Positions 6,887 through 9,271 of a stretch of DNA of 9,271 nt are shown piece by piece (position 1 is the stretch's first letter; the number at the start of each line of letters is the position of its first letter). Below the pieces are notes generated by a model. That model was not told the DNA's origin, made no database searches, and saw nothing but the letters and a program-made list of their open reading frames with translations. The DNA lies in assembly GCA_965651595.1 (NCBI GenBank), contig CBFGTA010000090.1, positions 1-9,271 of the forward strand. Reading direction: 5' to 3'. Made by a program: the position numbers and the translations under genes. Source of the stretch: CBFGTA01 sp965651595 (lineage in GTDB: Bacteria; Actinomycetota; Actinomycetes; S36-B12; UBA10799).

Positions 6887-8043
6887 GCTGATCGTTCCCC
6901 TCCGACCCGCTCCACAGCCTCTCGTTTGTCATCGTCGGACGCGTGCACGTACACCAGCGTTGACGATGAAGACGCATGACCGAGCAGTTCCTGCACAACA
7001 TCAAGAGCGACACCACTACGCACCCATCGGGTCGCTGCCGTGTGCCGCAGCATGTGCGGACGAACCCGAGCCCGAACCCGCACACCTACCCGTTCAATGA
7101 TCTGTTTCGCGTTCGAGTACGTCATCGGTTCACCGACCGTCGCACCGACCTGGTTGACGAACACAAAATCGTTCGCCTGCGCTTGTGCTATATCGCCACG
7201 AATAACCAAATAATCAGCGTGCAACGTGACGCAACGCGGAGTAATGGGGACGGTGCGCGCTCTGCCGCTTTTCACCCGCGCCCCGTTCGGGTTGTTCGGT
7301 CGGGGCCGAACGTGAATATGCGGGCCACGGACCGAACATCCGAGCCGGGACGAATCCGGTAGCGGATGCACATCTTCGCGGCGCAAACCCAGCACTTCAC
7401 CGATCCGCAAACCGCAGTCAATCATGACGCAGATCAGCAGCTTGTCCCGAACCGTCGAGCACGCACCAAGAACAGCCTGCTCCACCTCATCGTTGATCGT
7501 TTCCGGTGCATGCTCAATCTCCGGCGCTTTCAACGTTCGAGCTTTGACGAGAAGGTGCTGGCCACCCTCACCGGGGTTGTATCCACTCGGCACGTAACGC
7601 ATCAGACGTGGCTCGCTCAAATGCTTCAACACGTTCATGTCGATCAGCCCGTTGCCTGCGCAGAACCGCAGGTATTGGCATACCGCCGTGAGTACCGCGT
7701 TCACGGTCTTCCCGGTCGGCATGGTTCCCTTCTTCGGTATCGGCGTCGACTCCACCTCAGACTTGAACCTCGTGAGATCACGCAGGCTCACCATCCGCCA
7801 GTCGACCCCGTTCGTCTCGCACCAGTTCAAGAACCGGGCAATGCGCGGCATGTACGCCCGCTGCGTCTCCGGTGACCGTTGCGACAAGTAGACGGCGAAA
7901 TCCTGGACCTCGGGATGCGGATCGAATTCCTCGTCAACCACCAGCCACGTCGTCGTTCCCGTCTTACGGGAAATCGCCATCTCCGCGTGCCACACCACGG
8001 CAACACCCCCGTCCTGGTCGTGCCTCACAGTAGCATCGTTCAT
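6883..8043 (-). CDS. TnpA-like tyrosine recombinase
   Basis: This encodes about 386 residues, first gene of the tnp operon and close to the Tn554 TnpA size (361). An N-terminal SAM-like core-binding domain (about 45-140; SPETQRAYMPRIARFLNWC) precedes the catalytic domain. The full hexad is present, counted from ATG 8043: Arg213 (CGLRIGE), Lys268 (VKSGRARTVPI), His340 and Arg343 (HMLRHTAATR), His366 (ELLGHAS) and nucleophile Tyr375 (STLVYVHAS). A GTG at 8052 in the same frame would add three residues. Neither start has a clear Shine-Dalgarno sequence, so a leaderless transcript is possible. Its start lies about 64 bp from the element's right end, so the promoter must sit inside the terminus, where recombinase binding could autoregulate it. 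It is probably intact and active. Confidence 0.93.
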   Translation of the reverse strand: MNDATVRHDQDGGVAVVWHAEMAISRKTGTTTWLVVDEEFDPHPEVQDFAVYLSQRSPETQRAYMPRIARFLNWCETNGVDWRMVSLRDLTRFKSEVESTPIPKKGTMPTGKTVNAVLTAVCQYLRFCAGNGLIDMNVLKHLSEPRLMRYVPSGYNPGEGGQHLLVKARTLKAPEIEHAPETINDEVEQAVLGACSTVRDKLLICVMIDCGLRIGEVLGLRREDVHPLPDSSRLGCSVRGPHIHVRPRPNNPNGARVKSGRARTVPITPRCVTLHADYLVIRGDIAQAQANDFVFVNQVGATVGEPMTYSNAKQIIERVGVRVRARVRPHMLRHTAATRWVRSGVALDVVQELLGHASSSSTLVYVHASDDDKREAVERVGGERSA

Positions 8044-8106
8044 GTGAGGCACAAGGCAAGTTCGATGCTGTCGCTCACGTGACTAACATTCGAACGGTGT
8101 GTGTAG
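8044..8106. promoter_or_regulatory. Right terminus of the Tn554-like element and tnp promoter region
   Basis: This short non-coding strip separates tnpA from the broken HNH gene, so it must hold both the recombinase recognition sites and the tnpA promoter. It contains the inverted pair GTTCGA (8060-8065) and TCGAAC (8090-8095) and, between them, the perfect palindrome TCACGTGA (8075-8082). I cannot assign -35/-10 boxes with confidence. The crossover point falls between about 8100 and 8110, where homology to the HNH gene starts. Confidence 0.55.
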
Positions 8107-8758
8107 ATAACGCGCGACGACATTCTCGCTGCCCAGCTCACGCGGGTCGTGAGGCGCGGCTCGTGCATGGTGACCAGCGGTGTGCTGTCGCCCGATCCCT
8201 ACACGGGAACGACCATCACGTACACGCGTGGCGCGTCTCGGGTGGATATTGATCATGTGGTGGCGCTTGGTGACGCATGGGTGAAGGGTGCGCAGTACTG
8301 GGACTATGCCAAGCGAGTTGCTTTCGCTAATGACCCGGTCGGTCTCTTGGCCGTCCAGGATTCGGCGAACCGGCAGAAGAGTGACAGTGATGCGGCGAGT
8401 TGGCTTCCTCCTAACAGGTCATTCCGCTGTGCGTATGTGGCGCGGCAAATCCGGGTGAAGCACAAGTACGGCCTGTGGGTGACGAGTGCAGAGAAGGCCG
8501 CGATGCAGCGCGTCCTCGCGCAGTGTCCCGGCTACCGATTGCCGGGGTCCGGACCACATCCGACGATGGCCCCGAATGTTGCCAGCTCGGATGGGCCAGG
8601 AGGCGCAGGACGCGATTCTGGATCTGCCCGCGGCGTCACGCGCTACGCGAACTGCGCGGCAGCCCGGGCGGCGGGGGTGGCGCCGATGCTGCGTGGGAAT
8701 GGTGACGGCAAGCGGGGTTCTCTCTACGACGCCAACACGCACCTCGACCGCGACAACG
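8107..8758 (+). pseudogene. HNH endonuclease (DUF1524-like) with Excalibur domain, broken at both ends
   Basis: The translation begins abruptly at TRDDIL, the middle of the conserved GC-D-TRNDIL stretch of actinobacterial HNH/DUF1524 (GmrSD C-terminal-like) proteins. It continues through the nuclease core: SGVLSPDPYTG, then DIDHVVALGDAW with the catalytic Asp-His (His codon 8254-8256), FANDP, LLAVQDSANRQKSDSD, WLPPN and YVARQIRVK, ending near RVLAQC. A Gly/Pro/Ser-rich linker (about 8527-8640) leads to an Excalibur calcium-binding motif (YANCAAARAAGVAP ... LDRDN, 8644-8757) that lacks its final DGxxCE. The 5' part, including any signal peptide, is missing because the Tn554-like element ends here; an in-frame TAG lies at 8104-8106. 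The 3' end is cut by an ISL3-type IS. It is presumably inactive. Related proteins are often secreted nucleases of unclear role. Confidence 0.88.
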
Positions 8759-8782
8759 GGCTCTTCGGATTTTGGCGGGGTG
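8759..8782 (+). repeat. Left terminal inverted repeat of the ISL3-family IS
   Basis: GGCTCTTCGGATTTTGGCGG opens the element. The GGCTCTTC start is the recurring terminal sequence of ISL3 relatives in corynebacteria and allied genera. The inner limit of the repeat is estimated, since the right end lies outside the window. Confidence 0.65.
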
Positions 8783-8796
8783 TTGTTGAGGGTTGG

Positions 8797-9271
8797 GTGA
8801 CGAAGACGCTTCAGGCTTGTGGTGTGAAGCATCAAGGTAGAAACGTCTTCGTCGTGTCTGAGCCTAGCGAGATTGTTCGGGCGCTGGTAGGTCTGAAATG
8901 TGTTCGTGTCCTGCACTATGAGCGTCGTGGCCGGGACGTGCAGCTGATGGTGGAGCAGACCGATGTGGTGATGTTCTGTCCCACGTGCGGGGCTCGTGCC
9001 CACGTCAAGGACCGGCCGGTGGTTCGTTATGTCGATCTGCCTGTGTATGGGCAGCCGATGCGGTTGGCGTGGCGTAAGCATCGGCTGGTCTGCCGGGAAG
9101 TGGGCTGCCCGGTCACGACGTGGACGTATGGTGATCATCGGATTGCGGCGAAGAATTGCTTGTTGACGACGCGGGCTGCGAAATGGGCGACGCGGCAGGT
9201 CGGCACCGGGCGCAGCGTGTCCGAGGTTGCCGCGGAGTTGGCGTGTGATTGGCACACCATCAACGACGCGG
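8797..9271 (+). CDS. ISL3-family transposase, N-terminal part (runs off the window)
   Basis: About 158 residues of a DDE transposase are present. The N-terminal zinc-binding module of ISL3 enzymes is clear: CPTC (cysteine codons 8977-8979 and 8986-8988), VDLPVYGQPMRLAW, then CREVGC (9091-9093 and 9106-9108). A helix-turn-helix follows (TTRAAKWATRQVGTGRSVSEVAAELACDWHTIND). The catalytic DDE domain would lie to the right. The start is uncertain: GTG 8797 has a weak GAGGG upstream, and GTG 8824 is another choice. The frame is continuous with the upstream HNH remnant, so read-through fusion is possible on paper. Intactness cannot be judged. Confidence 0.85.
   Translation, partial: MTKTLQACGVKHQGRNVFVVSEPSEIVRALVGLKCVRVLHYERRGRDVQLMVEQTDVVMFCPTCGARAHVKDRPVVRYVDLPVYGQPMRLAWRKHRLVCREVGCPVTTWTYGDHRIAAKNCLLTTRAAKWATRQVGTGRSVSEVAAELACDWHTINDA

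Larger units (their letters stand above)
4068..8106 (-). mobile_element. Tn554-like transposition module (left end unresolved)
   Basis: Three coupled genes in the order TnpA (tyrosine recombinase), TnpB (large tyrosine recombinase) and TnpC-like (DUF6262) define the Tn554 family of site-specific transposons. tnpA begins about 64 bp from the right junction, where an HNH endonuclease reading frame suddenly starts (about 8107), so the right terminus is well placed to within roughly 10 bp. In Tn554 cargo lies beyond tnpC. Here that would be leftward, towards the exporter module, so the true element may extend to or past position 1. The coordinate 4068 marks only the recombinase module and its nearest repeat. 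No 5' half of the HNH gene was found in the window to fix the other end. Confidence 0.75.
8759..9271 (+). mobile_element. ISL3-family insertion sequence, 5' part
   Basis: The element starts with GGCTCTTCGGATTTTGGCG at 8759, which fits the GGCTCTTC terminal repeat of actinobacterial ISL3-family elements. It contains an ISL3-type transposase reading rightwards and runs past the window end, so the right inverted repeat is not visible. The family makes 8-bp target duplications; the left copy here would be CGACAACG (8751-8758). The insertion point lies in the Excalibur motif of the HNH gene: base 8758 fits the first base of the expected Asp codon after DRDN. Confidence 0.8.

Noticed and set aside
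6342..7100. Plus-strand open frame (252 codons) across the tnpA/tnpB junction
   Set aside because: It is antisense to two well-supported recombinases; Arg/Ser/Thr-rich composition is typical of shadow frames.
8419..9255. Minus-strand open frame (278 codons) opposite the HNH remnant and transposase
   Set aside because: It crosses the IS boundary and is Arg/His/Pro-rich; the plus-strand frame has clear HNH, Excalibur and zf-ISL3 signatures.
1..9271. CRISPR array, tRNA or rRNA genes
   Set aside because: No regularly spaced direct repeats and no cloverleaf or rRNA-like stretch were seen on reading either strand.

Overview
The window looks like an accessory region of a high-GC actinobacterium, probably of the Mycobacteriales (Rhodococcus, Gordonia, Mycobacterium or Nocardia type). 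This rests on the GC-rich sequence with G/C-ending codons, a DrrA/DrrB-type exporter, an HNH-Excalibur protein and an ISL3-family insertion sequence of actinobacterial style. The species, and whether this is chromosome or plasmid, cannot be told from the window.

Left part (1-3768): about 320 bp of gene-free, repeat-rich DNA comes first. It is followed by a compact module in which a TetR-family regulator (minus strand) diverges from a three-gene plus-strand operon. The operon encodes an alpha/beta-hydrolase resembling aclacinomycin methylesterases (RdmC type), a DrrA-type ABC ATPase and a DrrB-type ABC-2 permease. The shared intergenic region carries two near-identical ATGCGA-type palindromes around a plausible promoter, so the regulator probably represses the operon and perhaps itself. 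As a unit it looks like an inducible defence or export cassette against a hydrophobic compound.

Middle part (3769-8106): a 330 bp spacer without a convincing gene is followed by three translationally coupled minus-strand genes. Two encode tyrosine recombinases (TnpA-like and TnpB-like) and the third a DUF6262/TnpC-like coiled-coil protein. This is the Tn554-type transposition module. Its right end lies just upstream of tnpA, where a target gene is cut at about 8107. In Tn554 the cargo lies beyond tnpC, which is where the TetR/hydrolase/DrrAB module sits here. A 16-bp related motif (GGACA-N4-ATGTCCG) occurs both just beyond tnpC and at the far left of the window, flanking the module, so the module may be cargo. 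The left end of the element was not identified.

Right part (8107-9271): this holds the 3' part of an HNH endonuclease (DUF1524/GmrSD-C-like) gene with a C-terminal Excalibur domain. It is broken at its 5' side by the Tn554-like element and at its 3' side by an ISL3-family IS, whose left end begins at about 8759 and whose transposase runs off the window. The HNH remnant and the transposase share one open frame. The region is thus a nested pile-up of mobile DNA: one HNH gene hit twice, next to a possible resistance/export cassette.
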